This document shows positions 56,446-64,000 of a DNA stretch of 64,000 nt, piece after piece; position 1 is the stretch's first letter; each line of letters begins with the position of its first letter. The translations under genes were made by a program, and so were the position numbers. The stretch covers positions 1 through 64,000 of the forward strand of contig NZ_VOWJ01000031.1 of NCBI RefSeq assembly GCF_008011665.1, read 5' to 3'. The notes below the pieces were generated by a model. That model saw only the letters and a program-made list of their open reading frames with translations. It had not been told where the DNA came from and made no database searches. This DNA comes from Campylobacter volucris. Its GTDB lineage: Bacteria > Campylobacterota > Campylobacteria > Campylobacterales > Campylobacteraceae.

Positions 56446-58243
56446 GATATTTTTAGTTTTAATACTATTTTTTTTAAATGTATTTGCAAATACTGAAGTT
56501 AAAAAATTTGATCAAGTTTTTTTAACTTCTAATCCTGAAGAAAAACTGCAATTCCATCAGCAATTAAAATCTTTATATATACAAAGTGTTATTAATGACA
56601 ATGAAGAAGAAAAAAAAGAAATTTTAAAGCGTTTGATTATTAGTTCTAATTTTTTAGGATTTGATGATAAAGCTTATGTGCAAGAGCTAATAGATGGTGG
56701 CGTAAAAGAGGATGAAATTTTAAAATTAAAAAATGCATTAAGTGTTATTAAAGATCAAAAGGTTAAAAAACACGAAAATATCACCTCTAGACTAAACACA
56801 CAAGATAAAAAAGAAGATAAAAACTTACCTCAAGCAGAGCTTTTTATTTTAGAGATGAAAAAAATAGATAATGGAGTTTTGTTAAATTTAAATAGAAAAA
56901 TCAACCAAAAAGATATTAAAAATTTCACATTAAAAGGTGAAAATTTTCGCTATGTTGCTGATTTTGACGGTGTGCTAAAAGGACCTAAACAAAATTTTAA
57001 ATTTAAAGAATTCGATATTATAGTTTCTCAATTTAATCCTCAAACAATGCGTTTAGTTTTAACATCTAAAAAAGAATTAAAAGCAAAAATAGAACTAAAT
57101 GATAATACTCTTTTTATGGGAATTGATGAAGAAAAAAAAGAAAAAACACAAGCGTTATTACCAAAAGATACTGATGACAAAAAGGTAGTTGCAAAAGAAA
57201 AAGAAGATCCTTTATATGTTTTAAAATCAAGTAAAGATAAAAATGGTGTTAATTTAAAATTAGATAACGATATAGATTTAGATGATATTAAAATAAATTC
57301 TTTCAAAGATGGTAAAGTATATCGATCCATTGTTAGTTTTGAGGCAATTTTAGAAGGTGATAGAAAAAAATTTGATATTAATAATAACCAATCCATCACT
57401 CTTGTTCAATATGATAAAAAAACCATACGAGTAGTGCTTACTTCATCTAAAGAGTTTAAAACTAACTTAGATTTAGATGATGATGAGTTGTTTATAGGAT
57501 TTACAAAAAATACAGCTGTCAAAAAAAAATCTAATCCATCAGCAAAAAAAACTATTAAAAAATCAGGAAAAGTGATAGTTATAGATGCAGGTCATGGAGG
57601 TAAAGATCCTGGAACTTTAGGTGATAGAGGTGTTAAGGAAAAAGATGTTGTTTTAAGTGTAGCTTTAAAACTTGGCAATGAGCTTAAAAAAAGAGGGTAT
57701 AAAATTTACTATACTAGAAGCACAGATAAATTTATCAATTTAAGAGATAGAACTTCCATGGCAAATGATAAAATGGCAGATTTGTTTATCTCAATTCATG
57801 CTAATGCAGCTCCAAACAAACAAAGAGCTAAAACTTTACAAGGTATAGAAACTTTCTTTTTATCTCCCGCAAGAAGTGAGAGAAGTAAAAAAGCAGCAGA
57901 ATTAGAAAATCAATCAGATTTTGAGGAAATGAATTATTTTTCAAAACAAACTTTTTTAAATTTTTTAAATCGTGAAAAAATTGTAGCTTCAAACAAACTT
58001 GCTATTGATGTTCAAAAAAGTATTTTAAGTAATGTTAGAAAAAAATACAAAGTTGTTGATGGTGGCGTTAGAGAAGCTCCTTTTTGGGTTTTAGTTGGAG
58101 CACAAATGCCAGCAATTTTGATAGAAATAGGCTATATAAGCCATCCAAGTGAAAGAACAAGACTTGTAGATAGGAATTTTCAAGATCTTTTAGCTATTGG
58201 TATAGCCAATGGAATTGAGAGTTATTTTTATAAAAATCAATGA
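56429..58243 (+). CDS. N-acetylmuramoyl-L-alanine amidase (AmiA/AmiC type)
   Basis: The 604-residue precursor has a signal peptide (ATG 56429 or 56438; cleavage after VFANT), two AMIN-like beta domains that repeat (a [17 protein letters not shown]-type block at about 150 and [19 protein letters not shown] at about 270), and a C-terminal Amidase_3 domain. That domain has [18 protein letters not shown] near 386-403 and later zinc and catalytic residues in SIHANAAPN near 452, and ends with the glutamate segment [10 protein letters not shown]. It cleaves septal peptidoglycan so that cells separate. The EnvC-like protein in the same gene string is its likely activator. Confidence 0.92.
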   Translation: MAKMLKIFLVLILFFLNVFANTEVKKFDQVFLTSNPEEKLQFHQQLKSLYIQSVINDNEEEKKEILKRLIISSNFLGFDDKAYVQELIDGGVKEDEILKLKNALSVIKDQKVKKHENITSRLNTQDKKEDKNLPQAELFILEMKKIDNGVLLNLNRKINQKDIKNFTLKGENFRYVADFDGVLKGPKQNFKFKEFDIIVSQFNPQTMRLVLTSKKELKAKIELNDNTLFMGIDEEKKEKTQALLPKDTDDKKVVAKEKEDPLYVLKSSKDKNGVNLKLDNDIDLDDIKINSFKDGKVYRSIVSFEAILEGDRKKFDINNNQSITLVQYDKKTIRVVLTSSKEFKTNLDLDDDELFIGFTKNTAVKKKSNPSAKKTIKKSGKVIVIDAGHGGKDPGTLGDRGVKEKDVVLSVALKLGNELKKRGYKIYYTRSTDKFINLRDRTSMANDKMADLFISIHANAAPNKQRAKTLQGIETFFLSPARSERSKKAAELENQSDFEEMNYFSKQTFLNFLNREKIVASNKLAIDVQKSILSNVRKKYKVVDGGVREAPFWVLVGAQMPAILIEIGYISHPSERTRLVDRNFQDLLAIGIANGIESYFYKNQ

Positions 58244-60078
58244 AACAAGCTAATATCATTATAAAAGAAAATTCTCCTTTTTCTTTAGATTTCCAAGATT
58301 ATTATTTTAATTCTAATGATGGATTGAGTGAGAGTAAATTTATTTATACTCAAGCTTTTGAATTTAATACAGATCAAATTATAATCTCAGAATTAGGATT
58401 TGGCATAGGTTTAAATTTTTTTCTTACTTTGCGTCGTTTTTTAGAGCAAAAACAAATAAATCAAAAACTTTTTTATGTAAGTTTTGAAAATTTTTACATA
58501 GAAAAAGAAAAATTAAGACAAATTTATAAAATTTTAGGTTTTTATGAAGAATTTAAAATTGAACTGGAACAATTTTTAGCTTATTATCCACCTTGTAAGG
58601 ATGGAATTTATAGGTTTTATTTTGATGGATGTTTTTTAGATTTAGTTTTTGGTCAAGCTAATGAAAAATTAAAACAAATGAATTTTAAAGCAGATATTTG
58701 GTATCTAGACGGTTTTGCACCTTCTAAAAATCAAGATATGTTTGATGAAACTATTATGCAATATGTAGCAAAGAATTCTAAAATTGGAGCAAAAATTTTG
58801 ACTTTTTCAGCTGCTAGTTTGCTAAAAAAATCTTTAGAAAAATATAATTTTATTGTTACAAAAATCAAAGGATTTAAAAAAAGAGAGATGATTCAAGCTA
58901 TTTTTGATGGTTATGAATTTGATGATATACAGGCTTATTTTAACACTCCTTCTTTGGATAAAAAAGTAAAAAAAATTGCGATTATAGGTGCTGGCATAGC
59001 CGGAGCAAGTTTAGCTTATGAATTGGGCTTGAGAAACTGCGAAGTGGATGTTTTTGAAAAAGAAGATGATATAGCAAAAGGAGCCTCTGGAAATATTAAT
59101 GGTATTTTAAGCTCTTTAGTTTTAAAACCAAATGTTTTACTAGGAGATTTTTCTCAATATGCTTTTATAGAAGCTAGTAGGTTTTATCAACAAACTTTAA
59201 AATTAATACCTAATGGAGTTTATGAATTTGCTCATAATGATTTAATGCAAAAAAGATTTGATTCTCAAAAAGATAATGTTTTATTTCATATAGAAAATAA
59301 TAAAGCATTTTTAAAAGATGGTACGTGTATTGAGCCTAAAGAAGTGGTAAAGAAGCTATTTGAAAAAAGTAATGCCAGAATTTTTTTAAATTATGAATTT
59401 GTTGATTATATTTATGAAAATGATCGATTTGTCTTAAATTTTAAAAATACTCCAAGTCAAACTCAATATGATGTTTTAATTTATGCCCAAGGAGCTGATG
59501 TTAAAGATTTTATTAACTATTCTCATATTAGTTTAAGCAAGGTAAGAGGTCAATGTACCCATTTAAAACCCTTTTTTAATATACCTTATGCACTTTCATC
59601 AAAAGCTTATATTTGTCCTGTTAATACAAGGTTGGATATGCAGCTAATTGGTGCAAGTTATGATAGGTTAAATCAAAATTCACAAAGTCAAATAGAAGAT
59701 GATATGCAAAATTTAAACAATATCAAAGAATTTTTAAATTTTAAAGATGATTTAAAAATCATAGGATCTAAGGTAGGTTTTAGATCTTATTCAAGTGATA
59801 GATTTGCTATTGTGGGGCAAGCTTATGATGAACAATTTTATAAAAAACACTATCAAGCTTTATTATGGCAAAAAAATAAAAAACAAATTCAGCCTAATGC
59901 TTTTGTACCATTATTTTTTTCCATAGCTCATGGTTCAAGAGCATTTGCGAGTTCAATTATTGCTTCTAGAGTGATTTGTTCTTTAATTTTTAATGAACCT
60001 AGAATAGAAAAAGATTTTTTATATGCTTTACATCCTGCTAGATTTTTAATTAGAAAGCTAAAAAAAGGTTTAAGATAA
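58240..60078 (+). CDS. mnmC: bifunctional tRNA wobble-uridine enzyme MnmC
   Basis: MnmC finishes the mnm5s2U34 modification. The N-terminal half is the SAM methyltransferase ([16 protein letters not shown] near 50 and the [16 protein letters not shown] motif near 150), while the C-terminal half, from about 245, is the FAD oxidase ([18 protein letters not shown]). At 612 residues the fusion is complete and near the usual 660. It overlaps the amidase gene by 4 bases. Domain order is that of E. coli MnmC. Confidence 0.9.
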   Translation: MKQANIIIKENSPFSLDFQDYYFNSNDGLSESKFIYTQAFEFNTDQIIISELGFGIGLNFFLTLRRFLEQKQINQKLFYVSFENFYIEKEKLRQIYKILGFYEEFKIELEQFLAYYPPCKDGIYRFYFDGCFLDLVFGQANEKLKQMNFKADIWYLDGFAPSKNQDMFDETIMQYVAKNSKIGAKILTFSAASLLKKSLEKYNFIVTKIKGFKKREMIQAIFDGYEFDDIQAYFNTPSLDKKVKKIAIIGAGIAGASLAYELGLRNCEVDVFEKEDDIAKGASGNINGILSSLVLKPNVLLGDFSQYAFIEASRFYQQTLKLIPNGVYEFAHNDLMQKRFDSQKDNVLFHIENNKAFLKDGTCIEPKEVVKKLFEKSNARIFLNYEFVDYIYENDRFVLNFKNTPSQTQYDVLIYAQGADVKDFINYSHISLSKVRGQCTHLKPFFNIPYALSSKAYICPVNTRLDMQLIGASYDRLNQNSQSQIEDDMQNLNNIKEFLNFKDDLKIIGSKVGFRSYSSDRFAIVGQAYDEQFYKKHYQALLWQKNKKQIQPNAFVPLFFSIAHGSRAFASSIIASRVICSLIFNEPRIEKDFLYALHPARFLIRKLKKGLR

Positions 60079-60134
60079 AACAATATTAATTTTAAAATAT
60101 TATATTATAAAAAATATTTTAATAATGGTGAAAA

Positions 60135-60959
60135 ATGAAGAAAATATTAGCTTGTTGTGTGATGTTTGGCATGTCTTTTGGTACAAATTTGGAAGATAGT
60201 TTAAATGTAGATGAGAATATAAGTTTAGAAAAAGAAAATAAAGAGATTTCAAAACAAGTTTTTTTTCAAAAACCTAAAGAATATAAACAAGAAACAACAG
60301 ATTTGGGCACTTTTGCTTCAAAATCTTTAGGAAATGTTTTAAATTTAAGTTCTAATGATACAACCGAGTCTAATGTGGATTATAATGCTTTGAATATAAG
60401 CATTAAAAGTATTAATACTTTGTTAGATTATGAAAATTCGACTTTATTATTGGAAAAACAAGCAAGATTTAGCCAAGATGAGCATGCTTATTCTTTAGGG
60501 CTTATTAATCGTTATGATTTTGATCAATTTAAATTAGGTTTTAATGCTTTTAATGATCAATATAGCGAAGCTAAAGCAAAAAAAAGTTTTGGAACAGAAG
60601 TGCAATTTAGTGATTTTTTTAAAGCTTATGCAAATCGTTATGATGTACAAGAAAGCAATAGTAATGATAGCACAGAACTTGGTGTTGTCATTGATGTACC
60701 TTATTTTAAAATAGTAAATATCAATACAAATATAAAAGAAACTCAAAAACAATATAATATTACTTACTCTCCTTTTTCTTTGTTAGATTTGTCTTTAAAT
60801 TATCAAGATGAGCAAATAGCAAAAGATCAAACTTCAATGTGGGTAAAGATTAAACTAAGCTATGAGCAAAATTTAATTAAACAGCTTTATCAAGGATGGT
60901 ATCAAAAAAGCAATATTGCTGATTTTAAAAGATACGGTTTTGCTACTAGAACTTATTGA
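60135..60959 (+). CDS. predicted outer-membrane beta-barrel protein, inverse-autotransporter-like
   Basis: A 274-residue precursor with a signal peptide (ACCVMFGMSFGTN). From about residue 95 the sequence alternates aromatic/polar strands (YSLGLINRYDFDQFKLGFNA, ANRYDV, VVIDVPYFKIVNINTNI) and ends with the strand FKRYGFATRTY. The part SMWVKIKLSYEQNLIKQLYQ followed by the closing RYGFATR resembles the end of intimin/invasin (inverse autotransporter) barrels, where a linker and passenger would follow. No passenger is present, so the protein is a barrel only, or truncated. Its end converges with rseP with a 7-base overlap. The family call is tentative. Confidence 0.6.
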   Translation: MKKILACCVMFGMSFGTNLEDSLNVDENISLEKENKEISKQVFFQKPKEYKQETTDLGTFASKSLGNVLNLSSNDTTESNVDYNALNISIKSINTLLDYENSTLLLEKQARFSQDEHAYSLGLINRYDFDQFKLGFNAFNDQYSEAKAKKSFGTEVQFSDFFKAYANRYDVQESNSNDSTELGVVIDVPYFKIVNINTNIKETQKQYNITYSPFSLLDLSLNYQDEQIAKDQTSMWVKIKLSYEQNLIKQLYQGWYQKSNIADFKRYGFATRTY

Positions 60960-62062
60960 TTATTCATAAAACGCATAATATCGTTATAGGTAACAAATAC
61001 CATCAATGTTAAAAGTAAAGCCATTCCAAAATAATTAAGATATTCAAAATATACTTTTGGAACTTCTTTTTTGAAAATTAACTCATAAAGATTAAAAAAT
61101 ATATGTCCACCATCTAAGGCTGGAATAGGTAATAAATTTAACACTCCAAGATTGATAGAGATTAAAGCTGTAATTAAAAATAACACAACTAACCCACTAT
61201 TAGCTGCTTTAGAAGTTACATCTACCATGGTGATAATTCCACCCATGTTTTTAGCGTCTAATTCACCACTAATAATCTTTGCTAAACCTTTAAATATAAG
61301 CAAAGATGCTTCTAAGCTTTCATTAAAAGCATATGAAATACTAGAAATTCCTTGATGGTAAATGGTTATAAATTCGTTTTTTGGTGCTATGCCTATTAGT
61401 GGCTTTTGGATTTTTTGATAAAACTCATTATATCCTTGAGCAATTTGCGGTGTTAGTTTGATATTTATAGGTTCTTTATTTCTTTCTATGACTAGTGATA
61501 TTTCTTTTGTATAAACTAATTTGGATATTTGTTCAAAATTTGTAATTTTTACACCATCAATAGAAATGATTTTATCTCCAACTTGTAAATTTGCTTTACT
61601 AGCCGCTGAATCTGGAGCAATATTTCCTATGATAGGAGCTAATTTTTGCACACCAAGAAAAGCTACAATAATGTATAAGAAAAAAGCTAAGATGAAATTA
61701 AAAAAAGGTCCTGCAAATAATATATATATTTTTTTTAAAGGACTAAGGGTTGTATAGCTGTTTTGCTCATATTTTTTTTGGCTTGGATTTAAATCATCTT
61801 GACCCTTGAGTTTTACATATCCACCAAAAGGAAGAGCTGATAAGCGATATTGCGTATTTTTATAGGTTTTGGAAAAAATAGTCTTGCCAAAACCTATGCT
61901 AAAAATTTCTACATCAACTTTCATATGTTTAGCAGCTAAAAAATGCCCTAATTCGTGAAAAAAAATCAAAAAAGATATAATAAAAAGTGTGATTAAAAAA
62001 TTAAAAGAATAAAATTTAAAACCAATTGCTAAAATAATAAATAAAAACAAATACGATTTCAA
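60953..62062 (-). CDS. rseP: site-2 membrane metalloprotease RseP
   Basis: A 369-residue intramembrane zinc protease with HELGH in FFHELGHFLAAKHM near 39, one PDZ domain (QVGDKIISIDGVKITNFEQI near 162-181) and the second zinc motif in LPIPALDGGHIFFN near 320. Four spans are evident. It cuts membrane-anchored regulators or signal peptide remnants. Campylobacter lacks an E. coli-like sigmaE, so the substrate is unknown. It overlaps pgsA by 4 bases and converges with the barrel gene. Confidence 0.92.
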   Translation of the reverse strand: MKSYLFLFIILAIGFKFYSFNFLITLFIISFLIFFHELGHFLAAKHMKVDVEIFSIGFGKTIFSKTYKNTQYRLSALPFGGYVKLKGQDDLNPSQKKYEQNSYTTLSPLKKIYILFAGPFFNFILAFFLYIIVAFLGVQKLAPIIGNIAPDSAASKANLQVGDKIISIDGVKITNFEQISKLVYTKEISLVIERNKEPINIKLTPQIAQGYNEFYQKIQKPLIGIAPKNEFITIYHQGISSISYAFNESLEASLLIFKGLAKIISGELDAKNMGGIITMVDVTSKAANSGLVVLFLITALISINLGVLNLLPIPALDGGHIFFNLYELIFKKEVPKVYFEYLNYFGMALLLTLMVFVTYNDIMRFMNNQ

Positions 62063-62598
62063 AATTTGTCCTTTTTTTGGTTATGTTTATAATAGGCTAA
62101 TATATATTCAAAACCAGAATAAAGTGTCAATAAAAGTGCTATAAAAAGTAATATATTTGCAAATTGCCATTGCATGGTTAAAAATATTATAGCTATGATT
62201 TGAAAAGCGGTTTTGACTTTACCAGCAAAAGAAGCACTTACATCAAATTGCTCGCTTATCATAATTACCCTAAATCCTGTGATAAAAAATTCTCTTACCA
62301 AAATAATATAAATCATCCAAGGATCGGCTCTTTGGGTTAATAATAATCCTAAAAAAGCAGCTAGCATTAACATTTTATCAGCAAGTGGATCTATAATAGA
62401 ACCAAATTTAGTTGTTTGATCCCACATTCTTGCTATATACCCATCAAAAAAATCAGTCAAAGCGGCAATGCTAAATAACACACAGGCAAAATAATTTATC
62501 CAAGTTTGATGGATATTTTCAAATTTTGTGATGAGTAAAAAAAATAAAAGCGGTGCAAGTAGTATTCTTACAATAGCTAGAATGTTAGGTAAATTCAT
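62059..62598 (-). CDS. pgsA: CDP-diacylglycerol-glycerol-3-phosphate phosphatidyltransferase
   Basis: PgsA makes phosphatidylglycerol phosphate. The 179-residue membrane protein has the CDP-alcohol phosphotransferase motif spread over DFFDGYIARMWDQTTKFGSIIDPLADK near 48-74 (DG-AR-G-D-D pattern) and four to five spans. It is cotranscribed with rseP. Standard length. Confidence 0.93.
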   Translation of the reverse strand: MNLPNILAIVRILLAPLLFFLLITKFENIHQTWINYFACVLFSIAALTDFFDGYIARMWDQTTKFGSIIDPLADKMLMLAAFLGLLLTQRADPWMIYIILVREFFITGFRVIMISEQFDVSASFAGKVKTAFQIIAIIFLTMQWQFANILLFIALLLTLYSGFEYILAYYKHNQKKDKF

Positions 62599-62646
62599 TA
62601 ATTTTATAACCTTTTTTAAAGTCCTTTGATAAGAAAAGGACTTAAA

Positions 62647-63426
62647 TCATTTAAAAGTGGTGCCACCATCAACTATTAAGGTGTGACCTGTGATCCAATT
62701 TGCTTTATCAGAACATAAAAATAAACATGCTCCAGCAAGATCTTGAGGCTCTCCAATACGATTTAATGGACTAAGATTGATTGTTGCATTTTTAACTTCT
62801 TCATAATTTGTAAAAGCTTTTAACGCATCTGTGTCAATAGGTCCGCCACTAACTACATTAACACGGATATTTTTAGCACCAAGTTCTGTTGCAGCATATC
62901 TTGCCATAGCTTCTACCGCTGCTTTTGCAGTTCCATGGCCTGCATAATTTTCTATATGAACTAAATTTCCAGTTGATGAGATAGAAAGAATACTTCCGCC
63001 ACCAACTTTTTCCATTCTTTTAGCTGCTTCTTGAGCCCCAACTACAAAAGCATTTACTGTAGCTGTAAAGATATTGTTGATTCCTTTAGGTTTTAATTTC
63101 ATAAATTTAGTATATCCACCAACTACTGCACGACCTGAAATGATAGCATTTGAAATGAAAAAATCAATTCTATCAAAATCAGTGTCGATTTTTTCAAATA
63201 ATTCTTTATAAGTTTCTGGTTCAAGTATATTAAATTCGTAAGCTTTTGCTTTAACTTTGTAATTGTTTTCTAAATCTTGAATTATCTCTTGAGCTAAATT
63301 AACGTTTGAGTTATAAGTAAATGCTATATTTGCTCCGACTTTGGCAAATTCATAAACTATAGCCTTACCAATACCTCTTGTTCCACCGCTAATTACTAAA
63401 GTTTTGTTTTTAAAAAAATTATCCAT
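62647..63426 (-). CDS. enoyl-ACP reductase, FabL-type short-chain dehydrogenase
   Basis: A 259-residue SDR with the cofactor motif SGGTRGIGKA at about 14-23 and the active tyrosine in NYAGHGTAK. Here Tyr and Lys are seven residues apart (Y-x6-K), the spacing of enoyl-ACP reductases FabI and FabL, and not the Y-x3-K of FabG. The string SGGPIDTDALKAF and the close VDGG match FabL of Bacillus more than FabI. It would reduce enoyl-ACP in fatty acid synthesis, as a second reductase if a FabI exists elsewhere. It lies head to tail with dapA, overlapping by one base. Confidence 0.8.
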   Translation of the reverse strand: MDNFFKNKTLVISGGTRGIGKAIVYEFAKVGANIAFTYNSNVNLAQEIIQDLENNYKVKAKAYEFNILEPETYKELFEKIDTDFDRIDFFISNAIISGRAVVGGYTKFMKLKPKGINNIFTATVNAFVVGAQEAAKRMEKVGGGSILSISSTGNLVHIENYAGHGTAKAAVEAMARYAATELGAKNIRVNVVSGGPIDTDALKAFTNYEEVKNATINLSPLNRIGEPQDLAGACLFLCSDKANWITGHTLIVDGGTTFK

Positions 63427-64000
63427 TAAAATCCTTTTATATTATAGTTTTTCATTGTTGTTTCTATTTTTGCTAAGTTGCAATCGCTAGGCTTACAAAG
63501 TGGCAAGCGATACTCTAAAGTAGGAATCAAACCTGCTATGTACATAGCTGCTTTAATAGGTATAGGATTACTCTCGCAAAATAAAATTTTATTGATATTA
63601 TACAACTCATCATTAATTTTTTTAGCTTCTGTAAATTTTTCATTTAAAGCTAAATGGGTAAGTTTTGAAATCATATCAGGAAGTAAATTTGAAGTTACTG
63701 AAATTACTCCTTTTCCGCCATTAGAAAGTATAGGATAGTTGATAGCATCTTCTCCGCTTAAAAGCATCATTTTTGGCTCATGTGCTAGCAAATCAACACA
63801 TTTATCAATACTCCCGCTAGCTTCTTTCACTCCATAAATATTTTCACAATCTCTAAATAATTTTATTATGGTTTCAGTTTGCAACTCACATCCAGTTCTA
63901 CTTGGAACATTATACAAAAGAATAGGAATATCAACTTGTTTAGCTATTTCTTTATAGTGAAGATATAAGCCTTCTTGGGTTGGTTTATTATAATAAGGAG
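63426..64000 (-). CDS. dapA: 4-hydroxy-tetrahydrodipicolinate synthase (partial, 5' end beyond the window)
   Basis: DapA condenses pyruvate and aspartate semialdehyde in lysine/diaminopimelate synthesis. The visible C-terminal two thirds (about 190 codons) is in frame to the window end and begins PYYNKPTQEGLYLHYKEIA. The tyrosine motif YNVPSRTG follows, then the Schiff-base lysine in IYGVKEASG and GGKGVISVTSNLLPD. The start codon lies outside. The family's GTTGE motif is not visible for the same reason. The gene has its stop at 63426-63428 and is followed by the FabL-type gene. Confidence 0.95.
   Translation of the reverse strand, partial: PYYNKPTQEGLYLHYKEIAKQVDIPILLYNVPSRTGCELQTETIIKLFRDCENIYGVKEASGSIDKCVDLLAHEPKMMLLSGEDAINYPILSNGGKGVISVTSNLLPDMISKLTHLALNEKFTEAKKINDELYNINKILFCESNPIPIKAAMYIAGLIPTLEYRLPLCKPSDCNLAKIETTMKNYNIKGF

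Overview
The window is AT-rich chromosomal DNA from a Campylobacter species. The gene set is typical of thermotolerant Campylobacter: RacR/RacS, the fibronectin-binding lipoprotein FlpA, a CcoI/CcoS pair for cbb3 oxidase, the heptose genes gmhB-hldD-hldE-gmhA, Fur next to lysS-glyA, and a pnp-tRNA cluster. The order is partly rearranged relative to what I remember of C. jejuni, and an NhaD-type antiporter sits just before guaA. A close relative of C. jejuni such as the lari group is plausible, but species cannot be fixed from sequence reading alone. Layout: bases 1-1345 are a scrap zone with a small ankyrin-like gene, a frameshifted Dam methylase relic and the last strand region of a TonB-dependent receptor. 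Bases 1342-4184 carry dnaX and rho (minus). Bases 4367-7240 hold the cbb3 oxidase assembly genes and a small periplasmic cytochrome c. Bases 7342-10732 are the ADP-heptose operon. Bases 10740-16145 (minus) carry pyk, mqo, coaX and a lipoprotein/TPR pair resembling BamB-YfgM. Bases 16291-22517 (plus) are one dense gene string from gatC to aroE. dnaJ is divergent from racRS-recR. uvrC and its neighbours are on minus. Bases 29429-38743 run lipoprotein, nhaD, guaA, unknown, a probable 6S RNA, purD, RDD protein, lptD and a PRTase-like gene. pnp follows, then five tRNA genes. Bases 41487-43630 are a decayed island. From rodA (minus) onward, bases 44943-60959 form a long plus-strand string: rluD-like, flpA, trmB, ftsEX, EnvC-like, pyrH, rpoZ, spoT, tyrS, nitronate monooxygenase, amidase, mnmC and a beta-barrel protein. 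The end (minus) holds rseP, pgsA, a FabL-type reductase and dapA, which is cut by the window edge. The most interesting stretch is the island between the tRNA-Glu gene and the tRNA(CAT) gene. A 17-bp copy of the 3' end of the tRNA(CAT) gene lies 1.8 kb away in direct orientation, the footprint left when an element integrates into a tRNA gene. Inside are a 5'-truncated TraN (conjugation) relic and other fragments. There is also a compact locus that reads like an intact type I toxin-antitoxin module at 43047-43207. Its minus strand has a 19-residue hydrophobic peptide gene with an 8-base perfect Shine-Dalgarno match, a 5' hairpin and a terminator hairpin. On the plus strand, a perfect TTGACA-17-TATAAT promoter lies inside the peptide gene and drives an antisense RNA across the start codon and Shine-Dalgarno. 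The peptide resembles the enterobacterial Ibs toxins, while the layout resembles AapA/IsoA of Helicobacter. Other points worth a look are the tRNA-Glu gene with an aberrant anticodon loop, the 6S RNA candidate upstream of purD, a near-leaderless start for gmhB, the BamB-YfgM-like pair, the catalytically degenerate EnvC-like factor beside FtsEX, and the FabL-type reductase.
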